A program made the position numbers and the translations under genes. Shown piece by piece: positions 36,620 to 49,033 of a stretch of 64,000 nucleotides of DNA (position 1 is the stretch's first letter; every line of letters begins with the position of its first letter). The notes beneath the pieces are model-generated. The model saw only the letters and a list, made by a program, of their open reading frames with translations. It searched no databases and was not told the DNA's origin. The stretch covers positions 487,031,352 through 487,095,351 of the forward strand of contig CM077115.1 in NCBI GenBank assembly GCA_039619475.1. Direction: 5' to 3'. The stretch is from Icerya purchasi (Eukaryota; Arthropoda; Insecta; Hemiptera; Monophlebidae).

Positions 36620-38015
36620 ATATATTGAACCGTTTCTAATAGCAAAACCCCTTCAATGTCGTTATAATCAATTTTTACTGTATTTAATTTTCTATATGAT
36701 CACTCCCTTTGTTCATCCGAAGATCCTATCTAGGCTATCGTTTTTTAATTAAACGTCTTCCCTCTTTTTCCTCTAGGATTATAGCTGCTTACTGCTCAAT
36801 TTTTCACAACCAGTGTTTTACTTCCAACAGAATTCTCTTTCATTTCTGTTCGTCTTACCAATTTTTCGCCCTATATTTTCTCCTATGATAAATCTTCGTA
36901 CATTTCTCTTAATTATTTCAGTCTCTTATAAGATCCTCACGTATTTCATTTGTCAAGTTCTGTTTAATTCCTTCCTCACTCTATAGTTAGATCTGAATTT
37001 CACATGGTCTTAAATTCTTTGTATCCCAATCATTCCGTTATTTTTACTGATGGAGATTTAAGGGGAGGGGGCTGGTGAGGTTGGTGCCGCCTTTATTTTT
37101 CCTTCTCATAACTACTCTGAATCCTTTAAACTCTTTTCCTGCTGCTCTATATTTACTGCTTAATTTGCTGTGATACTTCATGCAATTATTTTTATCTTTT
37201 TCTCTTCTTTCCTCTTGGATAAATTTCTTTTAATAGCTGACTTTGAAAGTTTCTTGCAGGCGGTTTCTTCCCTTTTACCGTTGCCCTCTCTTGAATCTTT
37301 CATTCTCCTTATTCGCAATCTAATTCATGATTTATTCCTATTCCTCTCTATCCAAATAAATCTATTCTGATTTCCTAGTCATGCTGGAATTGAGAATAAT
37401 GAGGTGGCTGATTCTTTAGCTCGCCCAGGAGCTTCTGATGGACATTCTCTTCATAAATTTCCTGCTCATAATACTAATAGTATTTCCAGATAATTTCACC
37501 TTAGATTATGGAAGGATATTTATTTTTCCCTTTTCTCCAATTCAATTTTATCTTTCTGTCCAGCCTTTACCTTCTCTGACCAGTTGGTTTGACAAGTTTC
37601 CTTCTCTTTGTCGTTCCCTGACCACTGTCATATGTCTCCTTCGTTTCGGTCATACCTTCCTCTCTTCGTCACTTTTTCGTTTTTCCCTCGCCTCTTCCCC
37701 GCGGTGTCCTCTTTTCCTTTTTTCTGTGTGATGTCAATTTTGTTTTCTTCGAATGTTCCTTACTTTTTTCGGAACATTCTCTCTTCTATTCTGAGCTTTT
37801 GGATCTTGTTCTTCCTACTCCATACAATGACCTCTTATGTTCTTTCATTTCCTTCCTTGTCAGTTGTTCCAATTCTAGATTCTTTCATTCATTCTATCTT
37901 GCACCAGATTAAAATCTGATATGTTATGCTCCTTTTGAGCTATTATTTAGATTCCTTGATTGATTAGGCAGTTGCTCTTCATTAGCATACCCAAAAGACG
38001 AAAAAAAACAAAACA
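36620..38015 (+). pseudogene. Decayed I-like LINE copy: RNase H part
   Basis: A plus-strand relative of the 38.75-45.11 kb element. A segment matching FIRRSLLSYRFLIKRLP is at about 36715-36770. RNase H remains include FTDGD near 37048, a stop in place of the catalytic Glu near 37160, and PSHAGIENNEVADSLARPGA near 37375. The C-terminus ILHQIKI is at 37916, compare SDRLRI. The 3' UTR ends in an A-rich tail near 37997-38022. Many stops and frameshifts; the 5' part is absent. Confidence 0.75.
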
Positions 38016-38020
38016 AAAAA

Positions 38021-38738
38021 AAAATAGTTTATTCTTTTCTACAGTTTCCTAGGAGCGTTTTGTTTGTTATTTGAAGTTTTGGTCAGTCTACACCCTCTTC
38101 CTCATTTACTGAACAGTAACTGATGTATTAAGATCCTTCCGGTTATATTTTATTTATATCTTTTTTTTTTTTAATTCTACATAATTCTCCATTGTTAATA
38201 TAGGAATATATCTTCACCAATAGATCGATCCACTTTATATTTAGCACGTCTTTTTTTATTCTTTAACTTTTTATATTCTATTACCCAGATAATGTCTTGT
38301 TAAAACAATTTGTCTTTATTTTATATATAGATAACAATTTATGTGCATTAAAAAAGTTTCCTTATAGCTTTTAATATGATAAAAAAAAATGGAAATATTT
38401 GGCAATACACCTTTTTCTTATATTCTGTTATGTTAAAATTAATATTAATGTCCGAACCAAAAAAAAAAAAAATGTGTATTAAGTTAATCACACTGAAAAA
38501 ATTTTTTAACATTACTTTTTAAAATTGTTCAGAAAGATAAGATATTCTGTTTTAGCTACAACATGGTTATTATAATATAATGTGATCTTTTAAAAATTCT
38601 AATATACTATGAAGTCTAAACAAACGGTAAGATTTACAGCCACAATAAAATGTTTATGCATGTGGAAAAATTGAAAAAATCATTTTTTTTTGCATGTTGC
38701 ATTCATGAAGTAGTAATCTCTTAAATCTTTATATCTCG
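38021..38738. other. AT-rich spacer
   Basis: No gene seen. Ends at the target duplication of the next element. Confidence 0.4.
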
Positions 38739-38999
38739 AAACTTTAGCTGAAAAAACTCGGAAGTTTGTAATTAAAGTTGGTTGTCTCTCCGCGTTATTG
38801 TTAATTCGAAACGCCGATTGTTATCTGTTATCTCTTATCAGCTTACTCGGTGAGATCGTTTTAATTTATTTAACAGCGGCGTATTTATTTCATTTATCTA
38901 TTTTTACGTTCGTTCGATTTCAATTTTATATTTCAGCGATTCATTTATTTCCTTTTTTTTTATATCGTTCACGTTTTCTACATCTTCTCGTGCTGGTAA

Positions 39000-39405
39000 A
39001 TGAGCTCGTTCAGTGGGGGCCGCCCGGCGGCCTCCGCCAAGGATGCTAAAGCCAGCAAAAGCATGTCGCTCAACCTAATGGAGGTTGACGTTGCTGCTAA
39101 GCGTAAACTCTCCGGTCCCCTCTCGCCGTCTTCGACTTTACCTAACAAGGATCTGCGGCTTTCTCAGCCTGATCTTCCTAATCTGGTTAGTTTACCAAAT
39201 TCTAATAGCGTTAAAGCCATTGAAAACTGTAATATAGATTCCCATAATATTACTAATATTAATAAGAATAATAACAACCAAAGCCAAAACTCGACCTCTT
39301 CCACCTCCAATTATAATACCAATGACAACAACACTAAAAAGAAAAATAACAATAATAATAGCAATGGCAATAAAAATAACAATAACAACATTAACAACAA
39401 TAATT

Positions 39406-39440
<35 letters not shown>

Positions 39441-40835
39441 CAAAATAGTAGTAGTAGTAACAATAATAGTACCAATACTGATAATGATAATACTACTAAT
39501 AGTAATAGTAATGATAATAACAGTAATGACAATGTTAATGATAGTAATAATGGCATTAATAGTAACAACAACACCAGCAATAATAATATCACTGGTAATA
39601 ATAATACCGTTAATATCTCTGAAAATCTCTGCAGCGATCAGGGCATTTTTCCTCCAGAGCACCGAAGTCCCTTTTCAATTCTTGTTGAAAATTCCTCCCC
39701 TGATAAGAATATTGGATACTTTCATCCGCTAGCCTTGGCTAGATTAATCAACAAAATTTCTACCTCTTTTTCAGATATTGTCCCACAGGGTAAAGGGCGT
39801 ATCTCTGTTTTGTTCCCCTCTGCCTCTTCCGCTAATGAATTCCTTTCTAAGACTCCCTTCTTTAAATCCCATAATCTTAACGCATTTATCCCGCATAATG
39901 CGTTATATAGGATTGGAGTTATAACCGGTGTCCATCCTTCCTTTCCATTGGAAGACATCAAAGAAGGACTTGTATCCTCTATTCCGGTTATTTCATTACG
40001 ACGTATTCTCCGCTCTTCAGAAGGTTCTAAAATTCCGACTAGAAGTGTCGAACTGAAATTCGCCAAATCCTACCTCCCTCAATTCGTATCCATATATGGA
40101 CTTCGCTTCTCAGTCTCTCCTAGCATTCGTTCTCCCATCCAGTGTTCCAATTGTTCTCTTTTCGGACATATTGCACGCAATTGTCGCAGCTCCCACTCCA
40201 TCTGCTCCCATTGTGCATCCAAACACTCCTTCTCGGAATGCCCCAATCTACAGGAACTTCCTTTCTGTCGCAACTGTAAAGGTTCCCATGTTTCCTCAGA
40301 TCGTCGCTGTCCAGAGTGGCAAAGACAAAAAGATATAAAAAGGATCATGGCCTTTGAAAATATCTCTTTCCATGAAGCCGTCAAGATCAAATCGTCTAAT
40401 TCAGTAACTCAAGCCTTTTCATATGCCAACCGGGCTGCAGCCCCCATTCCTTCTCAAAACATGTCCATCAACTCTTCGAAGGTTCCCTCTCTTCCTCGTC
40501 CAAAATCTCCAACATTCCATAAATTTCACAAGTCTAAACCGCATCATAAACCGCTCCCTCAATTTCCTTCTATCCCTTCTTATCACCCTCCTTCACCCTC
40601 AGTTGGATGGGCTCTAAATAAAGTGTCTTCCCCCTCTTTTAATCCACTCTTGCCTGCTTGTCCCTCATCTGTTCTTCTTTCCAACACTTCGCCTTCTCCC
40701 ACAGAGTTCACTTCAACCATCTCCAGTCTCTCTGCTGCTATTATGGAGCTTCTTGCATCTTACAATATACCTTCGTCCTCTTCTTTCATCGACAGTCTTT
40801 TATCCTTGTTGTCTAACAGCGTTAACTTCAAATAA
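39000..40835 (+). CDS. I-like LINE ORF1 (gag), asparagine-rich
   Basis: An intact 611-codon ORF. Its product should bind element RNA and form the RNP needed for retrotransposition. Order of parts: a basic/Ser/Pro-rich N-terminus (1-75); a low-complexity asparagine-dominated tract (about 77-205) encoded by AAT/AAC runs, with one run of eleven Asn; a folded region resembling the pre-knuckle domain of LINE gags (about 235-380); three zinc knuckles (CSNCSLFGHIARNC, CSHCASKHSFSEC and CRNCKGSHVSSDRRC, about 382-440); and a Ser/Pro-rich C-terminus. The Asn tract is unusual for this family and may vary in length like a microsatellite. The start is the first ATG of the open frame. Confidence 0.85.
39230..39625. 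repeat. (AAY)n-rich trinucleotide tract inside gag
   Basis: Imperfect AAT/AAC repeats, in frame, encoding mostly Asn with Ser, Thr and Asp. The antisense frames read as poly-Leu or poly-Ile, which are artefacts of the repeat. Confidence 0.85.
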
Positions 40836-41322
40836 TTCAACTTATTTCGTTTCTCTTGTTTTCTACTTCCTTTATTTTTTATTTTATTTTTTTTCTTTTT
40901 CTTCTTTTTCTCCTTCTACCCTTCAATACCCTTCTTATTCTTTCTGTATTTCTTACAGTTCAGTACAATTGCTTACTTGCACGCTTTACATATGGAATTT
41001 TCCACGCTACGGTTCATTCCAGAAAATTATCATCTCGTTGGTGATGGCGTTAAGCAGAAGGAGGCCTACAAACTGGTCCTACACCAGTTCGTGCAGGTTA
41101 TTCTATTCTTGCTTTCGCTCACTCTGTTCCGAATTTGGCCGCAATTAAACTTGAAGGTTGCTAAACTGGCACATAACCAAGATTCCGTGAGCCCATTTTT
41201 TTTTTCTTCCTTTTTTTTTTCTTTCATCACCTTAAATTTTTTTTATTGTTACGATTCCATTCCTCCTTGCATTCCTTTTCCTATAACACTCATTCCTTAC
41301 CTTTCTCCACCTCCTAAACCAC

Positions 41323-44300
41323 ATGTCTCAGAATAATTCTTTAAATATTCTTCAGTGGAACTGTCGTAGCATACATGCAAATAAACAAGCGTTAGAGGGG
41401 CTATTAGACCTCTACAACATTCAAGTAGCATTGTTATCTGAAACTTGGTTAAAATCCACTTCAAAAATCCACTTCAAAGACTTCTCCATAGTACGTTCTG
41501 ATCGTGTAGACGGGTATGGTGGAGTGGCTATTCTTGTTAGAAACGACTTACCATACCAGTCACACAGCATTTCCTTCCTTCCTCCTCCTCATCCTAATCT
41601 CCCTAATATGGCACATATTTCTCTATCAAATCTCCTTCCTACCCCTATTCACATCGCTTGTGTGTACAATCCACCAAGTTCTAGTCTTGCTCAGCTTCCC
41701 CTTCACACATTCCTTTCGACTCTTTCAAATCCATTCATCATTGGGGGTGATTGGAATGCCCATTCTCCACTCTCACGACAGCAATGGCTCTATCCTTGAA
41801 AACTTCATCCTAAATCATAACCTCTTCCTCCTTAATGATTCTTCTCCTACCTGCTTCAAAAACCCTTCATCTCCTAGTGCAGTCGATCTTTCTTTATCAT
41901 CTCCCAATTTTGGTCTAAACTGCTCTTGGAGAACTCTTGATGGTACTTTTGGCAGTGATCACTCTCCCATTGTTCTAACTCTTAATGACGTCCTACCTCC
42001 TTCATGCTTCAAACCTCTTCAATCTACTCATTGGCTTCTCTCCAAAACTGATTGGGGCAAATTTCGTTCTTTAGTCGATTCCTCTCTCTCTCCTATTCAG
42101 GCTGATTCCGATCCTCTATCTCAATACAACCTTTTCACCCAGTCTCTCTATTATGCTCTTTCCCTCTCATCCCCTCCCTTTCCTTCTAATAACTGTCGTA
42201 AAACTTCTGCTGCCTCCTCACTCTGGTGGAATAACGAGTGTAAAGCATCCTTCAGGAAGAGTACCGACACTTTTAGAACCTTTCGCTCCTGCTCTTCTAT
42301 GTCTAACTTCCTAGCTCACAAAGAAACTAACGCTAGAGCCCGTAGCATCCTAAAGGCTGCCAAGAGGAATTCTTGGAGAACTTTCTGTTCCTCATTTTCT
42401 AGAGATACGCCCTTCTCTCAGATTTGGAAGTTAGCTAGGGCCTTTAGATTTCCCTCCTCTGAGCGCCCCCTTCATTCTACTCCTGCGTTGCCACATCTTC
42501 ATTCCTTTTTGGACTCTATCTCGCCCGCTTATGTTCCTTCTCTTGAAGAAATTAGTTCCCCCTCTTACTACTCTACCTCTGCAGACCATTTTCTTTCCTC
42601 TCCTTTTCGTTACGATGAGCTCCTATCCGTTCTTAACAAATCCACTAACTCCACCCCCGGACTAGATGGCCTCTCATATCCAATCCTTAAAAATCTCTCC
42701 TCTTCCTCGTTGCATTCTCTCTTAGCTATCTATAACTCCTTTCTAATCTCTGGTCACACTCCTAAATCCTGGAATGATTTTATAATCATTCCTATTCCTA
42801 AAAGAAACCAGTCTTCTTTCCGACTTATCTCCCTCGCCTCTTGTCTTCGAAAACTTTTCGAAGGCTTAATCAACAATCGTTTAGTCTGGTGGCTGGAGCA
42901 TAACAATCTCCTCCCTCCCAATATGTTTGAATTTCGCCCTGGTCTTGGTCCAATCGACTGCATTAGTACCTTTCTATCGGACATCTACAAATCATTCCTA
43001 GATAGAAAGTTTAATATTGCCACATTCGTCGACGTCGCATCTGCGTTTGATAATGTTCATCTTCCTTCACTGGCTTCTAAGCTCATTTCCCTCAATATTC
43101 CTCCTATTCTCGTTACCATTATTCTTAATCTGTTCCAAAATAGATCTCTTTTTCTTTCTGTTCCCTCCTTTTCAACAATCAGACGTTGTTACCACGGCTT
43201 GACTCAGGGTTCCTGTTTAGTCCTTCTCTTTTTAATATTTATCTCCTTGATATCGCTACTCTTCGCATTCCTTCTTCTTCTCTCCTTTTTGCGGATGATA
43301 TCCTTATCTACTCCACTTCAGACGTGCTAGCTACAGCTAACGAGGAGATTAATTGTTCTCTATCAGTCCTCAGTAGTTCCCTCTCCAGTGCTTTTCTTCC
43401 TCTTTCTCCTTCCAAGTCTTCTTCTATTATTTTCTCCCTCCGCCCATATAATCGTGCTCTGGTAAACATCATCTCCTCCAACTATCCTATTCCTATTGTT
43501 AATTCCATATGTTATCTTGGTCTTTTCCTAAATAGTCGACTCTCTTTCCAAGAACATATCGAGTACCTTTATATATCTTGTCTTAAGAGACTAAATCTCC
43601 TGAAAGCCTTATATCCTCTCAAGTGGGGCGGTGATCCATATATTCTCATAATTCTCTACAAATCCATCATTCGTTAAAAACTAGACTACTTCTTATACGG
43701 CAATGCCTCAAACTCCCTCCTGCGCAAACTTGATAGAATCCAAAACTCCTGTCTTCGGCTCTGCATTGGGGCCCTAAAGTCTTCTCCCATTCCTGCCATT
43801 TTGTCTGAATCTAATATTAAACCCCTGTTTATCCGCAGATCTCTGCTTAGTTACCGTTTTCTAATTAAACGCCTCCCGATCTCTTCATCTAAACTTATTT
43901 CTTCCTATCTGTATATCAATGACCACTGGCGCTTCGTTCCTCACAAAATCCCGGTTCTTGCGCACATAGCTGCTCGGGTCTCTAAGTTCTCTCCTTATGT
44001 CTTTTCCCGCAATAAGCTTCCTTACTTTTCTTTTGATTTCAATAGTACATGTCTTCCCGTCTCATTCTCCTCTCTTCCTCTTCGTGCTAACTCCACTCCT
44101 CAGAGCACAGTGGTCAGTGAATATGTCCACATATTAAATTCTTCATTTCCCCGTCATGTAAAAATTTTCACTGATGGTTCCAAAAATGATTGCGGGGTGG
44201 GCGGTGCTTTTACGGCCCCCTCGCTTAATCACTCGGAATCCTTCAAACTTCCTTCCTTTTGTTCCATTTTTTCTGCTAAAGCAGTCTCCATTCTCCGTGC

Positions 44301-45045
44301 TGTCTCCTTTATTTCCTCTTCAAGAGGGATCTGTAAGTTTCTCATTATTACTGATTCCAAATCCGTGCTGAAAGCTATCTCTTCTCCTCCTTCCCACTCG
44401 TCTAATGACATCATTCTTTCTGTCCGTGCCTCTATCTCCAACTTGCGCTTAGCACGTTCTATCCTTATTGACTTTTTATGGGTTCCTGGCCACTCTGGCA
44501 TTGAGGGCAACGAAGCAGCTGACTTCCTAGCTCGCTCAGCGTCTCTCAATGGTCCATTCCTTCCGCATTTTCCTGCCTCAGACATCCTCTTCCTCTCCGC
44601 AAGTCTCCATACCAGACTGTGGGTTGACATCTACCCTTCCTTTTTTGCCAATCGCTCCTCCTTCTACCTCCTCCTACAGCCTACTCCCAATTCACAGCCT
44701 TGGTACCAATTTCTTCCTTTTTCTCGGCGCTCGGCTATTGTTTCTTTAATCAGACTGAGACTTAGCCATTCCCTCCTTCCCTTTTCTCGCTTTTCTCTTT
44801 CTCTTTCACCTTCTCCCTTTTGCCCTCTCCACTCAACTGATCCTCCCTTTATATGTGGCCCCAACCATATCCTTTTCGAATGCTCTGCTCTTTTTCCTCA
44901 GTGCTCTCATCTATACGCCGAACTTTTGGCGTTAGATCTTCCTACCCCTTTCAATGCTTCCTTTATCCTTTCCTTCCTATCTCCAGCCGTTATTCCCCTC
45001 CTTCTTTCCTTTATACTTTCTATCTCCGATCGCCTCAGAATCTGA
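41323..45045 (+). pseudogene. I-like LINE pol: endonuclease, RT, RNase H
   Basis: About 1240 codons. Endonuclease: ILQWNCRSIHANKQ, LSETWL, GGDWNAHS and SDHSPIVLTL. RT: ISLASCLRKLFEGLINNRLV, ATFVDVASAFDNVH (motif A), a GLTQGS-type motif near 43200 and LLFADDILIYS (catalytic box, 43288). RNase H: IFTDGSKNDCG near 44168, ITDSKSVLKAI near 44350, and VPGHSGIEGNEAADFLARSA near 44485. A post-RNase H zinc segment (CGPNHILFEC) lies near 44860. Lesions: frameshift near 41770, frameshift near 43215, TAA at 43675, and AAA (Lys) where the RNase H catalytic Glu is expected (SAKAVSILRA near 44275). The few lesions indicate recent death. Decayed relatives sit at 10.84-12.9, 36.6-38.0 and 61.86-62.2 kb. Confidence 0.88.
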
Positions 45046-45127
45046 GTAGGTGATCTAGGTCCATGTAGTTGGGTCAGTGTTAACACCGAGCCCATTTAAA
45101 AAAAAAAAAAAAAAAAACTTTAGTTGA

Positions 45128-46929
45128 TTTTGAAAAAAGTTGTATACATAAGTAAAATTAGGTCTAAACTAACGGAAAGTACATTTTTTATTTTACACAT
45201 ACATAAGTGTCCCTAAGAGTTAGTCCAGTGCTTCACATGAAACCAGTATAACTTTAATTTTAACTAAATATTAATATATCTAATTAGAAAAATATGTTTT
45301 AGGAACGTTAATAGAAAATTAAATAACTACCCTTTGTTTCATTGACTCTAGAAACTGAATCATTGTAAAACAATTACACTTAAATTTTTAATCGGTTATG
45401 TTCTGGGCATAAAATTTGATTCAAAATATAGTCTTTTTAAAAAATGCATTATGCATACAGTTCAAGTAGTTTTCACAGTAATTTTCATATCAGGAATATA
45501 CATATTAACAAATTAGTTACTCAAAATATTACAGTAGTTAGTATCAATATCAACAAAAAGCCTAACGCTCACGGGCAGAGTTGGTCAGGTGATTTTCACT
45601 TTTTGGGTCGTCCAGAAAATCCGACGCTGTTGAATTGGCGTAGTCTCGGATTAGGAGCCCAAGTAGAAGAGAAACAACAGCATCTCATAATAGGAGCTAT
45701 CCGGGGAAGATCCATGACCCTGGCCCTAGAATAGAGGCATCCGAATCGAAAGAATTCATAACATTGGCGCTCAGAACAACAATTTAAAAGAATTTTTTCC
45801 ATTGGCTCCGAACTGAGGGATGAGAGTTCGTAACATTTTTTGTGGAATTCCGGAGAAAGTCGAGAATTTGTAACATTAAAACACAACAACATGTAATAAT
45901 CCAAGTTTCTTTTGATTTGATTTTGTTATTTCCTCCGAATGTTTAAGTAAAGATAATGATCCGGCGTAAAACAAACAGGAGTCAGGCCTATTATGCTAAT
46001 GTTGTCGAGTAGGAATAAAGTTGGATTTGCGTTTTATCGACCATTAAAAACTATTTCAATATACAATACGTTGAAGTCAAGGAATGAATATATTTTAATG
46101 GTAATTTGAATATTTAATTTTTAACTGTAAAACCGGTAACAATTTTTAAATCAAATGAAATCAAGTGTAACTGAAAGTAGATAATGAAAAAGTAAAAAAT
46201 AAAAATAAAATAACGATCTCTTTGAAGTTATTCAATTTATTCTTTCTACTAAAATTAGTTTTTCACTGACATTGAAACATGCGAGATCAATGGCAATGTT
46301 GATTAGCAACTTGGATTGTACAGCTAGTCTTCAAACACTTTTTATTCATAATGTTGATTTCATTACTAAAAGTTCGAATCTTTTAAACTATAGAGTAAAA
46401 TATTTTCAATTTTATGTAACGAAAAAAGGTAACGAAAAAATGTCTTAATTTTATGTAATGAAAGTTAAATGTTAGAATGAATGGCTACGGCATTTTTATG
46501 CCAAGGGTCATCAGGAAAAGCGTCCTGTCACGAAATTCGTCTAAAAAATGCCACGAAATTTGTTTTTTTTGTCGAACAGTGTAGCCATTGAAAAAGTTTA
46601 CTCTTCTATAAGAATTATAGAAAAACTAGACCTGAGGGTGAAGGAGGCTTGCCCTTTTCCAAGTACCGAAGGATCGAGTTTTTATATATATATATATTAA
46701 TATTTGTAATTTTTTATTAATAACATTACGTTTTCTTTTTCTACAAAAAAATATTTATATATACATATATAAATTAAATATTGCGGGTAGTAACAAAATA
46801 ATCGTTTTTTTAATAAAAATAAAAACCTTATTTATTATTTATTATCGCTTATCACAACTATTCAGTTCTTATACTAAAAATTGCAAGTTTTTATTTAATA
46901 ATTTAAAAAAAATTTTTCTTGACTTTGCT
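45128..46929. other. Spacer, no recognised gene
   Basis: A GC-richer patch at 45565-45880 has a 96-codon frame on the plus strand (to 45734) and a 102-codon frame on the minus strand. Neither resembles a known family. A (TA)n stretch lies near 46684-46700. Confidence 0.35.
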
Positions 46930-47645
46930 CTGACAGTGTTTATTAAATATCATCGAAGTCAATTGATCGAAATAAATTAACTTCAATACTCAACCTTGCC
47001 AATGCGGATAATCTTTCATCTAACACACAGTTGACCTTAAGGTATTTTTGATTCTCTTTAAAACCGAAAATGATGTTTCTAATTTGCAGTTTGCTATTGG
47101 GATTGTAACTACTATTCCATAAGTGACGCAGATGTTTTGGAAATACTTGAATCATATCCAAATGTACAATCCAATTCAAAACTTTTAAAAGGTAAAAAAC
47201 TTGATCATTTTCGCTAGTCATTTCTTCTGTGCGATTTGAAAAAAATCTTTCGGTTGTATTTTTAAGAGGGGTATAAATTGTTTTAATTCTAATTGTCTTG
47301 TAAATCGTTCGAGTAAATTTTTACAAGAATTTTCGCTTTCGATTCTAAATCATCCATTTCTATATATAATAACCAGGTAAGGACACCAAATAATTCAATT
47401 ATATGGTTGTATGCATTACTCTGTTTTTGTAACTCGGTAACAAGTTCATTTTTAATAACGTGAAATGAATTCATACGAAAATTATCGGTCGCACCAAAAC
47501 TACTAACTGGTACAAGCTTTTCTGTAACTTCTCTTTTTTCTCAATCTGAATATTCTTGATTTACAAAACTGCTCGGTGCCTCAGCTTGATTTTCGAAAAC
47601 TAAAAATTTATCATGTAAATTTGTAACAAAATCTATTAATGAAAG
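46930..47645 (-). pseudogene. hAT-type transposase remnant (ZMYM1-like)
   Basis: The minus strand preserves the C-terminal half of a hAT transposase in pieces. They are: SLIDFVTNLHDKF-like sequence near 47640; SFHVIKNELVTELQKQSNAY and ESKAKILVKIYSNDLQDN (47474-47289); then LDMIQVFPKHLRHLW and LKVNCVLDERLSALARLSIE followed by SIDFDDI (47221-46943). The RLS-LA-LSIE stretch is the conserved dimerisation-region ending of this family. Frameshifts and a stop separate the parts. No terminal repeats were identified. Confidence 0.7.
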
Positions 47646-47950
47646 TGCGGGGACTACATTGATATTAATAATTTTATTAATCAACTCATATATTCTTTTT
47701 TTATGTATAAAAATTAACTGAATTATTTTTAAGATAAAAAACGCAAATTTAAAGTCTCTCGGATTTTTACAGAATTGAGTATTTTTGGGAAAGGGAACTT
47801 AAATTTTGCAAGTGGAAAATTAAATATTTTTCTGTTTGAAAGCGTGGGGTCCTTCTGGAGGCTCAGTTCCGAAGCTATATCCATCCCCTAGATTCAGTCC
47901 TGATTAAACTAACGTTCTGGATGACAAAGCAGGATAAAAAAAAAGGGTGA

Positions 47951-48174
47951 CCGGATAAAAGCGCACAAGACAAAAGCGCACATGATAAAAACGCATCGGA
48001 TAAAAGCGCACACGGACAAAAACGCACATGGACAAAAGCGCACACGGATAAAAGCGCACACGGATAAAAGCGCACATGGATAAAAGCGCACACGGATAAA
48101 ACCGCACATGGATAAAAGCGCACACGGATAAAACCGCACAGAGATAAAAGCGCACACGGACAAAAGCGCACATC
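47951..48174. repeat. 16-bp tandem repeat, left end of palindrome
   Basis: Fourteen units of about 16 bp, form GGATAAAAGCGCACAC/T with GGACAAAAGCG variants; one unit near 47990 is shortened. The minus strand has no stop codon in any frame across the array. Confidence 0.95.
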
Positions 48175-48844
48175 GATTTGCAGAACAGGAGCTAAATTAT
48201 TAATTTTTCCGTTCTCGGCAATTGCATCATTTATGAAAAGGCAAAACTGGACAGTTGCCCCGCAAAGAATTTAAAATTCAAAAAAATTATTGGTAATCAG
48301 CGAAAACAAAGTAAAAATAATACAATTTTTTGTATGATTCACTAGTCATTTTTCTGTTTTTTTTTTGTTCTTATATGTGTATTTGTTTGTTAATAATCAT
48401 AGTGTCTATTGACTATGACCGCTAGGAAGTTACCGTATATAAAAAATAAAATTTGTATCAAAAATGTATTCAGGGGCGTCTCAAGCATGCCAAGTTGTGG
48501 GAGTGGTGCATAACCCAAAATACCGATTCATGAATTCATATAATTTAAAAATAATTTTTTTTTATACTGTATAGCTTATATAACAAAATGTTATATGGTG
48601 TTTTTTAATGATTTTCTTTAAACTTTTACAATATGGGTCTTTTATTTTTTACTTTTGCAGTCAAAACTGATTTAGATCGAACTGTGAGGACTAAATATAT
48701 TTTTAAAAAAAAATTTTATTAAAAGAAATCTCACCTTTTAATGCTAAGCCTATAAAACTTTGTAATAATGCTTTACTTTTTCAAATAGTGAGGGTAACTT
48801 TTATTTTACACTGTTGTATACTAACCGTTTCTTTATAAATTGTT

Positions 48845-49033
48845 TCAACTGGTCTGAATTTTCTTAATAATTTTTGCTTTTAAATTAGTATCGAAAAATC
48901 CGCAACTCTTTGTTAACTTGGTAAAAGTTTTCATTATATTTGACACTTCTATATCGTCAACCGTTTGTTTGCTTATTTCTTCTTCATCATTTTCATCACT
49001 GTTGTTTATTTGACTCTTTGCTCGCGGTTTCAT
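48845..49033 (-). CDS. 62-aa ORF in left arm, outward-facing
   Basis: A 62-codon frame beginning MKPRAKSQINNSDENDEEE: basic start, acidic patch (SDENDEEE), then a lysine-rich helical-looking C-terminus ending KIIKKIQTS. The same protein is encoded by the right arm (52149-52337). Reads towards the element's outer end. No family recognised. Perfect identity between arms may reflect arm homogenisation rather than selection, so coding status is uncertain. Confidence 0.35.
   Translation of the reverse strand: MKPRAKSQINNSDENDEEEISKQTVDDIEVSNIMKTFTKLTKSCGFFDTNLKAKIIKKIQTS

Larger units (their letters stand above)
38752..45114 (+). mobile_element. Near-complete I-like LINE
   Basis: About 6.36 kb: 5' UTR, gag ORF1 (39000-40835), a 487-bp gap, pol (41323-45045), a short 3' UTR and a poly(A) tail to about 45117. 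A candidate 13-bp target duplication with one mismatch, AAACTTTAGYTGA, lies at 38739-38751 and 45115-45127. Pol carries endonuclease, RT and RNase H, placing it in the RNase H-bearing I group rather than Jockey. The plus strand of both ORFs is markedly C/T-rich, unlike its surroundings. Confidence 0.88.

Noticed and set aside
39192..39662. Poly-Ile, poly-Leu and similar frames across the gag tract
   Set aside because: They are antisense or shifted readings of the AAT/AAC tract in the real gag ORF.
47875..48173. Cys/Arg/Phe-rich repeat proteins (also at 53008-53339)
   Set aside because: All three frames of one strand are open across a 16-bp tandem repeat, so the frames are a by-product of unit composition.
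47951..48174. Regular short repeats resembling a CRISPR array
   Set aside because: The units are contiguous with no unique spacers, the context is an animal genome, and the array is mirrored at the other end of a palindrome.
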